Assembly: GCA_937139605.1 (NCBI GenBank)
Contig: CAKZQG010000007.1
Span: 62,001 to 126,000, forward strand
DNA from: an uncultured bacterium
GTDB lineage: Bacteria; DRYD01
Direction: 5' to 3'
DNA: 64,000 bases
The notes below the pieces were generated by a model. The model did not search any database and was not told the DNA's origin. It saw nothing but the letters and a program-made list of their open reading frames with translations. This document shows, piece after piece, positions 19,908-29,667 of the stretch (position 1 is its first letter; every line of letters begins with the position of its first letter). The position numbers and the translations under genes were made by a program.

Positions 19908-20489
19908 TTATTTCACCAATGAAGCAGCTTTAATAAAAGAATTATCTGGGATTTTAATATTATGAACTACTGTAGCATTACTACCTATAAAACAACCATT
20001 CCCAACTACTACTCCCCCATTAACAATAGCTCCAGTAGAAATATGGCAAAAATCACCTATTATGCAATCATGCTCAATAATAGCTTTTGTATTTATTATA
20101 CAATTTTTCCCTACTTTTACATTAGAATTAATAAAAGCATCATGCATAACAACCGTACCTTCTTCAATTATAGAATGTTTAGAAACATAAGCCCTAGGCG
20201 AAATAATAATAGGTACTTTATAATTTAAATTTTTAATTTTATTATAGATGTTAATCCTTATAATAGGATCTGGTTTCACTTGTCCTATTGCAATAAATAC
20301 ATATTCATAATGTTTCCTAAGCTTTTCTAAATCTTCTAAAGTAGCTATAACTTTATAACCTAAAACAGATTGCCCTAATCTTTCTTCCAGATCAACTATG
20401 CCAGCTATCTTATATTCTCCTACTAATTCTATGATATCTATAATACTTCTACAATGTCCTCCAGAACCAATCAAAATTATTTCTTTCAT
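19908..20489 (-). CDS. Sugar acetyltransferase, NeuD/PglD/LegH-like
   Basis: A 193-residue left-handed beta-helix acetyltransferase. The N-terminal part is the small Rossmann-like subdomain (LIGSGGHCRSIIDI, 5-18) used to bind the UDP or GDP sugar in PglD-type enzymes. The rest is hexapeptide repeats (VVMHDAFINSNVKVGKNCIIN onward) with IEHDCIIGDFCHIS, containing the catalytic His. In the legionaminic pathway such an enzyme acetylates the 4-amino sugar from acetyl-CoA. It lies between the epimerase (16 nt) and PtmE genes in one operon. Acting on a finished nonulosonate (NeuD role) is the alternative. Confidence 0.82.
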   Translation of the reverse strand: MKEIILIGSGGHCRSIIDIIELVGEYKIAGIVDLEERLGQSVLGYKVIATLEDLEKLRKHYEYVFIAIGQVKPDPIIRINIYNKIKNLNYKVPIIISPRAYVSKHSIIEEGTVVMHDAFINSNVKVGKNCIINTKAIIEHDCIIGDFCHISTGAIVNGGVVVGNGCFIGSNATVVHNIKIPDNSFIKAASLVK

Positions 20490-20505
20490 TATCTTTACTT
20501 TTTAA

Positions 20506-21672
20506 TTATAAATTTTTAAGAACATAAAATTCCTTTTTTAATGATTCTGGATTAAATTCCTTTAAAATATTTAAAATTCTATCAGCCGCATTACCATCAC
20601 CATAAGGATTAATTACCTTTTTTAGTATATTTTGAAATTCGTTTGAATATAACTTAGTAATAGCATTTTTTATAGATTTATAATTTGGTTCACAATCTAT
20701 AACACTTTCAGGTTTAACTCTTCCTTTTTGCCTATCTCCTATATTTATAGTTCCTATCTTAAAAGATGGAGCTTCAATTATACCGCTAGAAGAATTCCCT
20801 ACAACGGCATCAACATACTTCATAGTTGATAAATATAAAAGCTGTCCCATATTTGTAAAAAGTACCACTTTCTCTTTGTTTTTTTCATAATATTCTTCTA
20901 TAATCTCATTTATTATCCTTCCGCTTGGATCAGCGTTTGATTTAGTAAATATTAATAAAGTATTTTCTAATTCATCCAATGCTTTTAGTAATTCCCCTAA
21001 TTGATATTCTGTTGTATCTTTTTCCAGAGTAACAGGATGAAAAGTAATAAGCAAGTTCTTTTTTTTAAACTTTTTACCTAAATATTTTTCTACTTCTTTG
21101 CGAGATAATAATTTCATATTTTTTATATTATCTATCCCCAATGCTCCAACAGTAAATACTCTATTAGGTTCTTCTCCTAATTGTATAATCCTTTGCCTAT
21201 AATATTCTAATGAAGTAAAATGAAGAAAGGATAATTTAGTAATACAATGTCTAAAAGCTTCATCAATTGCTCCAAAAGTGAATTCTCCTCCATACAAATG
21301 TGCAATAGGAATTTTTAAAATATAACTAGCAATAGCAAAAGCTAAAGTCTCAAATCTATCGCCTAATACAATTACAATATCTGGTTTTAAATTATCAAGT
21401 GCTTCACTAAAACTTATGATTCCCAAACCCATTGCTTTAGAAATACCTATAGAAGTATCGGAAGATAATAATATTTCTATTTTTTTATCTATTTTAAAAT
21501 TATCTTTTTCAATTTCTTTGTATGTTAATCCAAATTCTGGAGATAAATGCATACCTGAAGCAATTATCTGCAGTGAAAAATTTTTATCATTTTTTATTTT
21601 TTTAATCAGAGGCCTTAAAATTCCATAATCAGCTCTTGTACTTGTAAAAAAACATATCTTCTTTTTATACAT
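20506..21672 (-). CDS. legG: Hydrolysing NDP-sugar 2-epimerase (NeuC/LegG-like)
   Basis: The enzyme removes the nucleotide and epimerises at C2 to give the free N-acetylmannosamine-type sugar used by the synthase. It has FFTSTRADYGILRPL (8-22), VLGDRFETLAFA, HLYGGEFTFGAIDEAFRH and GNSSSGIIEAPSF with NIGDRQKGR, the full signature of the hydrolysing UDP-GlcNAc 2-epimerase family. Length 388 is normal. It sits 9 nt after the synthase gene. Context (4,6-dehydratase and acetyltransferase) favours a 2,4-diacetamido-2,4,6-trideoxy substrate over UDP-GlcNAc. Confidence 0.87.
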   Translation of the reverse strand: MYKKKICFFTSTRADYGILRPLIKKIKNDKNFSLQIIASGMHLSPEFGLTYKEIEKDNFKIDKKIEILLSSDTSIGISKAMGLGIISFSEALDNLKPDIVIVLGDRFETLAFAIASYILKIPIAHLYGGEFTFGAIDEAFRHCITKLSFLHFTSLEYYRQRIIQLGEEPNRVFTVGALGIDNIKNMKLLSRKEVEKYLGKKFKKKNLLITFHPVTLEKDTTEYQLGELLKALDELENTLLIFTKSNADPSGRIINEIIEEYYEKNKEKVVLFTNMGQLLYLSTMKYVDAVVGNSSSGIIEAPSFKIGTINIGDRQKGRVKPESVIDCEPNYKSIKNAITKLYSNEFQNILKKVINPYGDGNAADRILNILKEFNPESLKKEFYVLKNL

Positions 21673-21681
21673 ATTTTGAAA

Positions 21682-22695
21682 TTAAAAATAAATTATTTCA
21701 TCCTGTTTAAAATCAAAAGGTGATTTTAAACCTATTATTTCTTTTAATTTCATTGGTGAAATTCCTTTTTTCCCTGTTCTTTTAACAGTTAAATTTTCTT
21801 CTGTAAACTTTTCTCCTTTTTTGATATCTTTTTTAGCTACAATATATTTTCTAGTTATTGGTATATTTTTTGTTTCTGAAAATGAAGGTTTCTTAATTCC
21901 ATCTCCAAGTGCTTTTTCTATATTTCTTATAGCTAATACCATCATTTTGAATTCAATGGGGTTTAAACTAGCTTTATGATCAGGCCCGATCATATTTTTA
22001 TCTAGAGTAAAATGTTTTTCTATAACCTCTGCTCCTAAAGCTACGGCAGCTATTGGTACTTCTATCCCCAAAGTATGATCAGAATATCCTACTCTAATTT
22101 TAAAAGCTTCTTTTATAGTTAACATTGCTTTTAAATTAACATCTTCTATAGGAGTAGGGTAGTCAGTATTACAATGCAAAACGATAATATTTTCCCTTTT
22201 AGAACCATTTTGAAATAAAACATCTAAAGCATCCTCTATTTCTCCTAAAGTTGCCATACCTGTTGAAATTATAATCTTCTTATTTAGTTTTCCTATTTTT
22301 TCTAAATATGGTAAATTAGTTATTTCTCCACTTGGAACTTTAAATATCTCCAAACCAATTTTATCTAAAAACTCTATGCTTTCCAAATCAAAAGGAGAAG
22401 CTAGAAATTTTATTCCTAATTCCTCGCAATATTCTTTTAATTTTACAAAATTATCAAAAGATAATTCCAACTTTTTTAACATTTGAAATTGATTTTCAAA
22501 ATCATCAGTATAATTCAATTGATACTCAGCTTTTATAGCGTATTTTGAAACAAAGTTTTCAGTTTTAAATACTTGAAATTTTATAGCATCAGCTCCTACT
22601 TCCTTAGCAACTTCTATCATTTTTAAAGCAGTATCAAAATCCCCATTATGATTAACCCCAGCTTCAGCAATTATAAATACTTTATTATCTAGCAT
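21682..22695 (-). CDS. legI: Nonulosonic acid synthase (NeuB family; legionaminic-type)
   Basis: The enzyme condenses phosphoenolpyruvate with a six-carbon amino sugar to make a nine-carbon acid. It begins FIIAEAGVNHNGDF (8-21) and contains DAIKFQ, KVPSGEITNLPYL, ISTGMATL, HCNTDYPTP, VGYSDHT, EKHFTLD and GPDHKAS, the standard NeuB barrel motifs. A C-terminal SAF (antifreeze-like) domain (about 275-337) completes the family layout. The HCN/TxYPTP form is more usual in legionaminate or pseudaminate synthases than in sialate synthases (inference). It has 337 residues and is tightly spaced (8 and 9 nt) with its neighbours. Confidence 0.87.
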   Translation of the reverse strand: MLDNKVFIIAEAGVNHNGDFDTALKMIEVAKEVGADAIKFQVFKTENFVSKYAIKAEYQLNYTDDFENQFQMLKKLELSFDNFVKLKEYCEELGIKFLASPFDLESIEFLDKIGLEIFKVPSGEITNLPYLEKIGKLNKKIIISTGMATLGEIEDALDVLFQNGSKRENIIVLHCNTDYPTPIEDVNLKAMLTIKEAFKIRVGYSDHTLGIEVPIAAVALGAEVIEKHFTLDKNMIGPDHKASLNPIEFKMMVLAIRNIEKALGDGIKKPSFSETKNIPITRKYIVAKKDIKKGEKFTEENLTVKRTGKKGISPMKLKEIIGLKSPFDFKQDEIIYF

Positions 22696-22703
22696 AACAT
22701 TTT

Positions 22704-23696
22704 TTAAATATTATATAATTCTATTTTATAAAATTCCTTTTTTTTCTTTATATCTTTTTTAAAATAATCAATTGTAATATCTAAACCTTCATCTAAAGAA
22801 GTAAAATTAAAATTTCCTAATATATTTAGGAGTTTCTTATTAGCACCTAACAGTTTATCCACTTCACTACTTAAAGGTCTTAATCTAATTTCATCTACTT
22901 CTATTACTGGTTCATAATTCATTTTTAAAGCTATTTTATTTATCAAATCCTTAATTACAATAGCATTAGAAGTAGCAATATTAATTTCATTTCCAATTAT
23001 ATTTTCATATTCCATTAATTTAATTAAAATTTTCGCAGTATCTTTAACAAAAACAAAATCTCTACTCGAATAAATATTTCCAATCTTAATCTTTTTAAAA
23101 TTACATATAATTTGAGATATAATAGTAGGAATAATAGCTCTAAGAGATTGTCTAGGACCATAATTATTAAAAGGTCTTACAATTATAATTGGCAATGAAT
23201 AAGTATAATAATAACTTAAAGCTAATAAATCAGCACTGGCTTTAGAAGCAGCATAAGGGGATTGTGGTTTTTTAGGATGACTTTCATCCATAGGAATATA
23301 TTGAGCACTTCCATATACCTCAGAAGTAGAAATAATAAAAACTTTCTTTACTTTAAACTCTCTTGATAATTCCAAAACATTAAAAGTCCCCCCCACATTT
23401 ATATCTAAGAAAGATTGAGGAGCAATATAACTATAAGGAATACTTATTAAAGCAGCTAAGTGATAAACAACATCAACTCCTTTAAAAGCTTCTTTTAAAG
23501 TACTTTTATCTCTTACATCCCCTAAATAAATACTTAAATTACTTTTAAATTTATCTACTAAAAACTCTAAATTCCCCCATCTATTTAAGGAATTGTATCT
23601 AACAAAAGCATTAACCCTATATTTTTGTTTTAGTAATTCCTCTACTAAATGACTCCCAATAAATCCACCTGCACCTGTAACTAAAATTTTTTTCAT
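22704..23696 (-). CDS. legB: NAD-dependent nucleotide-sugar 4,6-dehydratase (LegB-like)
   Basis: A short-chain dehydrogenase-type sugar enzyme. The NAD-binding GAGGFIGSH is at 8-16, the STSEVYG segment and the YAASK catalytic Tyr-Lys pair lie near 124 and 148, and RPFNNYGPRQ follows. The segment SLNRWGNLE (about 40-48) is typical of LegB, the GDP-GlcNAc 4,6-dehydratase that starts legionaminic acid synthesis. It is the first gene of the minus-strand nonulosonate operon, with a 227-nt divergent promoter region upstream. A plain epimerase role is possible, but gene order strongly favours the dehydratase. Confidence 0.82.
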   Translation of the reverse strand: MKKILVTGAGGFIGSHLVEELLKQKYRVNAFVRYNSLNRWGNLEFLVDKFKSNLSIYLGDVRDKSTLKEAFKGVDVVYHLAALISIPYSYIAPQSFLDINVGGTFNVLELSREFKVKKVFIISTSEVYGSAQYIPMDESHPKKPQSPYAASKASADLLALSYYYTYSLPIIIVRPFNNYGPRQSLRAIIPTIISQIICNFKKIKIGNIYSSRDFVFVKDTAKILIKLMEYENIIGNEINIATSNAIVIKDLINKIALKMNYEPVIEVDEIRLRPLSSEVDKLLGANKKLLNILGNFNFTSLDEGLDITIDYFKKDIKKKKEFYKIELYNI

Positions 23697-23923
23697 AATT
23701 CAAAAACTCTTAAAATAAGTATAAAAAATATTTTTACATATCTCTTATTTATATATTCAAAAAAAACTCCATCTTCCCCTTGTAAATAATTATTATCAAA
23801 TAAAAATTAACTTAATTAACTATTAAATTTATATTTTAAATAAACAGGAATAAATATAAAAAAATGAAATAATTAAATAAAAAGAAAAATATGAAAAAAA
23901 TAAAAATATAATTCATTTAAAAA
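23697..23923. other. Divergent intergenic region, likely paired promoters
   Basis: This 227-nt A+T-rich stretch separates the leftward nonulosonate operon from the rightward asparagine-synthase-like gene, so it should hold both promoters. No element stands out from the background composition and no gene remnant or clear hairpin is visible. Confidence 0.4.
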
Positions 23924-25858
23924 ATGTGCGGGATAGCAGGAATAATTTCTCAAAATATTAATAAAGATAAAGTTAAAGAAATAGCTAACCTTTTATCTCA
24001 TAGAGGTCCAGATGACAAAGGATTCTTATTTTTACTACACAATAACAGCATAATAAAAACCAAAAACTTAGACAACTTTGATAACTCCAAATTAGCCTTA
24101 ATCCATAGAAGATTATCTATTATTGATCTAACGGAAAGTGGCTGGCAACCTATGAGTGATGAAACCAACTCCTTTTTTATTGTATTTAACGGAGAAATAT
24201 ATAATTACTTAGAAATTAAAAAAGAATTAGAAACTAAAGGCTATACATTCTTTAGTAAATCTGATACAGAAGTACTACTAAAGTGTTATATAGAATATAA
24301 AGAAAACTGTTTAAATAAATTAATAGGGATGTTTGCTTTCGCTATATTAGATATAAAAAACAATGAACTATTTTTAGCAAGAGATTTCTTTGGAATAAAA
24401 CCGTTATATTACATTTATAAACCTAATTTATTTTCATTTTCCTCTGAAATACGCCCATTATTAACATTACTAAATACAAAAAAAATAAATAAACAACAAC
24501 TTTACGAATATTTAGCTAATAACTTAACAGATTATCATTACAACACCCTAATAAAAGATATAAATCAATTAGAAAGCGGATCATTCTTAAAAGTTAATTT
24601 CACAGATTTAAATAACATAAAAATAATAAAACAAAAATACTATACCCCAAAAATTGAGGAATTAAAAGACATAACATTTCAAGAAGCCAAAAACAAAATA
24701 AGAGAACTATTTTTTAAAAATATAGAATTACATTTAAGAAGTGATGTACCAATCGGAACCTGCCTATCAGGAGGAATAGATTCCTCATCCATTGTTAGCA
24801 CTATAAAATATCTATACCCCAATGTAGAATTACATACTTTTAGTTTTGTAGTAGATAATTTTGAATTATCAGAAGAAAAGTATATAGACATAGTGGTAAA
24901 AGAAAAAAATCTAATAGGCCATAAAGTAAGAGTAAAAGATGAAGAACTAATAAGCGATATAGACGATTTAATCATATCTCAAGAAATCCCCTTTGGAAGC
25001 ACAAGCATATATGCTCAATATAGGGTATTTAAGTTAATAAAAGAAAATAATATAAAAGTTGTATTAGATGGTCAAGGAGCAGACGAAATATTAGCAGGCT
25101 ATGATGGATACTCTTATCTATATATCTTAGAACTAATAAAGAAAAACAAGTTATTCCAAGCCTTTAATTTTGCATACAATCTCAGTAAAAATCCAACCAA
25201 AAAAAATATGTTCAAATTGGCATTAAAATTAATAAAAAGAAAACTCCTATTCTTTTTATATCTTAAAAATAATAAAAATAATAAAAACAATTTAAATTTA
25301 ATCCCCCCTTATCTTAATAAAGAATATTTTAAAAATATTTCTTTTGATTATTTAAATTATTTTATTCATCATAGAAATGATAACATATATGATTTGGTAA
25401 GGTCAGAATTAAAAAATACGTTATTTATAACAAGCTTACCAAATTTATTAAGATATGAAGATAGAAATTCAATGAGATTTAGTATAGAAAGTAGAGTCCC
25501 ATTTTTAACTCCCGAATTTACAGAATTTATCTTAAGCTTACCAATAAATTATATAATAAGTTCAAATGGAGTAACAAAATACATATTTAGAGAAGCCCTA
25601 AAGGGAATAACTCCTGATAAAATCCTAGAAAGAAAAGATAAAATAGGATTCACCCCCCCTGAAAAACGTTGGCTTTTTCATATGAAAAACTACATAACCA
25701 ATTTACTACAAACTTCTAATCTCCCATTTTTTAACTATTCATACATAAAAGAACACTATATTAAAAACTTAGAAAACTTGGATACTTTAGATTTCACTTT
25801 ATGGAGAATAATAAATACAATTAAATGGATTGAATTATTTAACTTACAAATAGATTAA
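23924..25858 (+). CDS. Glutamine-dependent asparagine synthase-like amidotransferase
   Basis: A 644-residue AsnB-type enzyme. MCGIAG gives the N-terminal nucleophile Cys2 of the glutaminase domain, with HRGPDDKG (about 28-35), HRRLSIIDL and FNGEIYNY. The synthetase domain carries the ATP loop LSGGIDSSS near 284-292 and LDGQGADEIL. In surface-glycan loci such proteins commonly amidate a uronic acid carboxylate, giving a uronamide (e.g. WbmE-type), rather than making asparagine. That is my inference here. It is one of two such genes in the locus (the other at 37269-39320). It lies on the plus strand with a glycosyltransferase 23 nt downstream. Confidence 0.88.
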   Translation: MCGIAGIISQNINKDKVKEIANLLSHRGPDDKGFLFLLHNNSIIKTKNLDNFDNSKLALIHRRLSIIDLTESGWQPMSDETNSFFIVFNGEIYNYLEIKKELETKGYTFFSKSDTEVLLKCYIEYKENCLNKLIGMFAFAILDIKNNELFLARDFFGIKPLYYIYKPNLFSFSSEIRPLLTLLNTKKINKQQLYEYLANNLTDYHYNTLIKDINQLESGSFLKVNFTDLNNIKIIKQKYYTPKIEELKDITFQEAKNKIRELFFKNIELHLRSDVPIGTCLSGGIDSSSIVSTIKYLYPNVELHTFSFVVDNFELSEEKYIDIVVKEKNLIGHKVRVKDEELISDIDDLIISQEIPFGSTSIYAQYRVFKLIKENNIKVVLDGQGADEILAGYDGYSYLYILELIKKNKLFQAFNFAYNLSKNPTKKNMFKLALKLIKRKLLFFLYLKNNKNNKNNLNLIPPYLNKEYFKNISFDYLNYFIHHRNDNIYDLVRSELKNTLFITSLPNLLRYEDRNSMRFSIESRVPFLTPEFTEFILSLPINYIISSNGVTKYIFREALKGITPDKILERKDKIGFTPPEKRWLFHMKNYITNLLQTSNLPFFNYSYIKEHYIKNLENLDTLDFTLWRIINTIKWIELFNLQID

Positions 25859-25881
25859 TAAAAGATAAATTAATAAAAAAT

Positions 25882-27084
25882 ATGAAAAAAATATTAATTA
25901 CTTCATTAAGTGATATTTCTAAAGATTCGAGAGTATTAAAACAAGTTAAAACATTATTAAATAACAACTACTTTGTAATAACAGCTGCCTTTCAAAATTT
26001 AAATCTAAATTCCACGAATCATATTCATATCCAACTTACAAATAAACATAAACTTAAATTTATATTCTTGTCTTTAAATAGATTTTATAAACTAACTGAA
26101 GATTTAATTTCTATTTTAAACCTAAATACTCTAAAAGAAATTATTAATCCATATATATTAGATATGAAAAACAAATTAAAATCAATTGATTTTGATTTAA
26201 TTATATCAAATGATTTACTAACTCTACCTGCTATTATTCATTTATCTAATAACAAGAAACCAATTATCTTAGATCTACATGAATATTTTCCTGAAGAATA
26301 TACTGATAATAAAACTTGGGTTTTATTTTATAAAAACTTTTACTTACATTTATTAAAAAAATATCAAAATAAATTAAATCAAATTAATTTAATAACAGTA
26401 AATGAAAGCATAGCTAAATTATATCGAGAAAATTTTAATATAAATAAATTTAATATAATAAGAAACATTCCATATTATCATAATCTATCCCCAAGGGTAA
26501 TAGAAGATAATTTAATAAAGCTAGTTCATGTTGGAGGAGCTTCAAAAAGTAGAAAATTAGAGAATATGATTTTAGCTTTTAAATACATTAAATCTAACCT
26601 TAATTTTTTAGTAGATTTCTATTTAGTAACAAATGACAAAGATTCCCAAAATTATTTAGAATATTTAAAAAATTTAGCACAAAATGAAATAAATAATCCT
26701 AATATAAAAATCAATTTTCTAAAACCAATTAATCAAGATGATTTAATAAATAAATTAAACGAATATGACATAGGATTATCATATATGTACCCTTCAAATA
26801 TTAACAATTTATATTGCTTACCTAATAAATTATTTCAGTATATGCAAGCGAGATTAGCAATATTAGCAAGCCCCAACCCAGAAATGGCTAAAATAGTTAA
26901 TGAATATAATTTAGGATTAGTTTCTAAAAACTACGAACCACAAGAATTAGCTAAATCCCTACAATTATTTAATAAACAAAACATTATGTTATTTAAACAA
27001 AATTCTGATAAAGCTTCTAAATTACTCAACTTCGAAAACGAATCCAAAATACTACTTAATCTAATTAATTCCTTATTAAACTAA
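25882..27084 (+). CDS. Glycosyltransferase, family 4-like (GT-B)
   Basis: A 400-residue cytoplasmic transferase. The N-terminus ILITSLSDISKDSRVLKQV (4-22) is the typical group 1 acceptor-domain start, with DLIISNDLLTLPA and DLHEYFPEEY following. The C-terminal donor domain has LVHVGGASKSRKLENMILAF and LPNKLFQYMQARLAILASPNPEMAKIV, the family's conserved E/K-containing loop region. The sugar donor is unknown. It is paired with the upstream amidotransferase on the plus strand and ends 15 nt before a convergent gene. Confidence 0.8.
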   Translation: MKKILITSLSDISKDSRVLKQVKTLLNNNYFVITAAFQNLNLNSTNHIHIQLTNKHKLKFIFLSLNRFYKLTEDLISILNLNTLKEIINPYILDMKNKLKSIDFDLIISNDLLTLPAIIHLSNNKKPIILDLHEYFPEEYTDNKTWVLFYKNFYLHLLKKYQNKLNQINLITVNESIAKLYRENFNINKFNIIRNIPYYHNLSPRVIEDNLIKLVHVGGASKSRKLENMILAFKYIKSNLNFLVDFYLVTNDKDSQNYLEYLKNLAQNEINNPNIKINFLKPINQDDLINKLNEYDIGLSYMYPSNINNLYCLPNKLFQYMQARLAILASPNPEMAKIVNEYNLGLVSKNYEPQELAKSLQLFNKQNIMLFKQNSDKASKLLNFENESKILLNLINSLLN

Positions 27085-27099
27085 TCATTATTTATTTTG

Positions 27100-28416
27100 C
27101 TAAAAATCATTAATTTTAATATTGTTTTTATTTAAAATTAATTTTAAATATTCTTTAGCAAAATTGGAAGAAAAATATTTTTTAGCAAAATTAAAACCAT
27201 TCTCTGCTATTTTTTTTAATAAGTGCTTATTTTCTAATAAAAATTTTAACTTATCATAGATTTCCCAGTAATTAGTAAAAACCCACGGAATTTTATCAAA
27301 ATCATTAATATCTATTTTTATATCATTTGGATCGATTAATTCATTAGCATCCTGCAGATAAAGACTAATATATTCTTTAAAATTAGTAGATTGCAAAACT
27401 ACACAATAGTTAGCTAACGCTTCTATTCCAAAAGTCCCAGGCGCTTTAGAATAAAATTGATTCAAAATAATATGAGCTCTTGCTAAATTATCCAGCACTT
27501 CCTGATTAGTTTTATTAATTAACTCAATATATTCAAATTGATAACCTTCTAATTTTAGTCTTTTTATAGCAGCTCTTACCAAAGGAGTCCCCTTAAACAA
27601 AGGAGAAGAAGGAGCATGCAAAATCGCTATTTTCTCTAAATCATTAAATTTCTTAGCATTCTTACAAAACTTTTCAATAGGGTAATAATAAAATGGCATA
27701 AACTGCTTTATTTGGATATAACTCAATTGATCTAATGGATGATTAAATATTATATCTGAATATTTTGAAACGCATTCTGCTAACAGTTTTTTCTCTTTAT
27801 CATAATGATCAGAATGAAAATAATCACTGTAATAATTAACGAACCCATCTAAATCATTTTCTTCTAAATATTTTTTAGTTAGCTTAATTGATCTAATATC
27901 ATCTCCACAAAAGAACCATATAATTTTTTTTCCTTTAGATTTTATAAAATTTAGCTCATACTCTATATGTTTATTCTTTAATAACCCTATGTCATTACCG
28001 TTAAAAACGAAACCATTTAACCATATAAAAAAAAATGTATCTGCTACATTCAATAAATAGCCCAATAAAAATGCCCCGTAAAAATATATAAAAATATAAT
28101 CATTTTTTTTCTCTACTTCTCTTAACTTTATATCATACTCATTTTTAGGATAAAATTTATTAGGATATAAACAAACACTAATAGAATTAGGAATAATTTT
28201 AGATAAATAGTACAAAACATTTGCAATTTCACTAACCCCAATAACAAATACAGGTCTATCCTTATTTATTTTTTCTTCTATTTTTTTATAAAAAATTCTT
28301 TTAAAAATAGGAAAATATTTAAATAAATAATATGAAAAATTTAAAATAAAAACCCTTAACCAAAAAAGTATTTTAGTAGATATTAGTACTATTTTAAAAT
28401 TTAATTCTATTCTCAT
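27100..28416 (-). CDS. Glycosyltransferase-like protein (GT-B, divergent)
   Basis: A 438-residue protein with a hydrophobic N-terminus (about 8-38). Its C-terminal part looks like a GT-B donor domain: IAILHAPSSPLFKGTPLVRAAIKRL (about 272-296), then LARAHIILNQFYSKAPGTFGIEALANY, where the acidic residue before Ala is the usual donor contact, and a closing NGFNFAKKYFS helix typical of family 4 ends. The middle segment WFFCGDDIRS resembles transferases in other polysaccharide loci. Substrate unknown. It is separated by about 186 nt from the epimerase-like gene upstream and has its own ATG without a strong ribosome site. Confidence 0.65.
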   Translation of the reverse strand: MRIELNFKIVLISTKILFWLRVFILNFSYYLFKYFPIFKRIFYKKIEEKINKDRPVFVIGVSEIANVLYYLSKIIPNSISVCLYPNKFYPKNEYDIKLREVEKKNDYIFIYFYGAFLLGYLLNVADTFFFIWLNGFVFNGNDIGLLKNKHIEYELNFIKSKGKKIIWFFCGDDIRSIKLTKKYLEENDLDGFVNYYSDYFHSDHYDKEKKLLAECVSKYSDIIFNHPLDQLSYIQIKQFMPFYYYPIEKFCKNAKKFNDLEKIAILHAPSSPLFKGTPLVRAAIKRLKLEGYQFEYIELINKTNQEVLDNLARAHIILNQFYSKAPGTFGIEALANYCVVLQSTNFKEYISLYLQDANELIDPNDIKIDINDFDKIPWVFTNYWEIYDKLKFLLENKHLLKKIAENGFNFAKKYFSSNFAKEYLKLILNKNNIKINDF

Positions 28417-28602
28417 TTTTATTAGATCTATTTTGATATAACAATGTATTAATTATATTACTATTTCTTTTCTTCTATTTTTTAATTTTTCCTTTAAAAT
28501 ATTCCTTATCATATAAAAACATTTAAAAACATTCTACCTATACTATAAAAAAAATTAAAGTAGAATAATAAAATTAAAAATAATTAATACAGAAAATAAC
28601 AA

Positions 28603-29127
28603 TCATTTAACTTTCATTCCATTCATCATAATGAAATTTATTTCAATTTTATCAAAAATCCCTTTATTATAAGGATCCCAATATTTAGAGTATTGTAAAA
28701 AAATAGTATCATTTGTGATATTAAATATAATTTCTAGTAATTTAGTATTTAAGAGATTATAGTGCTTACTTGATAAATAATTATGTCCTCCAAATATACT
28801 CCATTTATTTTTATAGTCATAATAAGGTAACTTAAACTTTAACCCATTTATCCCCTTAAAAAATAATCTCCTATAATTCTCCTCTTGACAAAAAATAGTA
28901 AGATCGTACAAACCTAATAATGAAAAAATAAAACTATCTAATATATGAACTGGTGGTAATATTGGATATTCCTCATATAAATAGTAACCATTCTCTATAT
29001 ACCTAACTCCTAAAGGAACATCAAATTCAAAAATTTTAGTAGCTTTTTTAGCTATTTTTAATGAATCTTCATTACCAAATATAAAATAATCTCTAACTAA
29101 TACACTAATAATTAAACCTTGAGACAT
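28603..29127 (-). CDS. D-glucuronyl C5-epimerase-like protein, C-terminal half (after nonsense codon)
   Basis: These 174 residues continue in the same frame as the gene just upstream and are separated from it only by a TAG codon (29137-29139). SAMSQGLIISVLVRDYFIFG and the later EEYPILPPVHILDSFIFSLLGLYD match the C-terminal (alpha/alpha) domain of D-glucuronyl C5-epimerases ('SAMaQGqalSvL', 'EEYP..p.s.vLNGFifaLwGLyD'). The ATG used here codes for the Met of SAM, so it is an internal residue and probably not a natural start. On its own this fragment is unlikely to fold into an active enzyme. With its partner it would make about 353 residues. Confidence 0.7.
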   Translation of the reverse strand: MSQGLIISVLVRDYFIFGNEDSLKIAKKATKIFEFDVPLGVRYIENGYYLYEEYPILPPVHILDSFIFSLLGLYDLTIFCQEENYRRLFFKGINGLKFKLPYYDYKNKWSIFGGHNYLSSKHYNLLNTKLLEIIFNITNDTIFLQYSKYWDPYNKGIFDKIEINFIMMNGMKVK

Positions 29128-29136
29128 AGCAGAAAA

Positions 29137-29664
29137 CTAAGGAGCCTTTAAAACACCCTTACCCTCTATCCAATCAAAATCAAAAACCCACACTAATCCC
29201 CTATCACCTAAATCTAAATACCTATTTTTTATATACCCAATCTGATCTTTATAATACCTTAAAAATTTTGCTTGTTTAGATTTCAAATATTTTTGTAAAT
29301 AATACAAAGCAACAGTAGCTACATGCGTAGGAGTAATCCTTTTTCCAATAACCTCTCCATAATCAAATAAAACAAATCCATACTTATCAAACTCTATATT
29401 TCTATTTTCAAATATGTTTTCTAAGTCCCAATACCAGTACTCTAAAAAACTACTGGTACTCTCTATTTTAATAATCTTTTCTGGTAATAAATCAGCACTA
29501 TAAAGTTTAACAAATTTTATCAAGAACCTACCAAAAGGAAAAACAAAAATTAAAAAAGCTAAAATATTCTTAAAAATAATAAATAAGATAAAAGAAACTA
29601 AAAACCATATAAATAATTTATCAAAAGTCTCTTTACAAAACTTTTTAAAAATTTTTAAATACAT
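29137..29664 (-). CDS. D-glucuronyl C5-epimerase-like protein, N-terminal half (ends at TAG)
   Basis: A 175-residue fragment with two hydrophobic segments at the start (about 15-50) and the segment DYGEVIGKRITPTHVATVALYYL, then WVFDFDWIEGKGVLKAP just before the stop. In C5-epimerase relatives the next residues are a Trp (or other aromatic) followed by 'xSAM'. The stop TAG sits at exactly that position, so a single G-to-A change in TGG explains it. The family flips uronic acids in polymers. Bacterial relatives in glycan loci have uncharted substrates. The whole gene (28603-29664) is a nonsense pseudogene, a consensus error, or needs suppression. Confidence 0.7.
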   Translation of the reverse strand: MYLKIFKKFCKETFDKLFIWFLVSFILFIIFKNILAFLIFVFPFGRFLIKFVKLYSADLLPEKIIKIESTSSFLEYWYWDLENIFENRNIEFDKYGFVLFDYGEVIGKRITPTHVATVALYYLQKYLKSKQAKFLRYYKDQIGYIKNRYLDLGDRGLVWVFDFDWIEGKGVLKAP

Positions 29665-29667
29665 TCA

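Noticed and set aside
29137-29139. Stop-codon reassignment (TAG as a sense codon)
   Set aside because: TAG ends the gene at 55238 and no other conserved gene has an in-frame TAG that I noticed. A nonsense mutation or base error is simpler.
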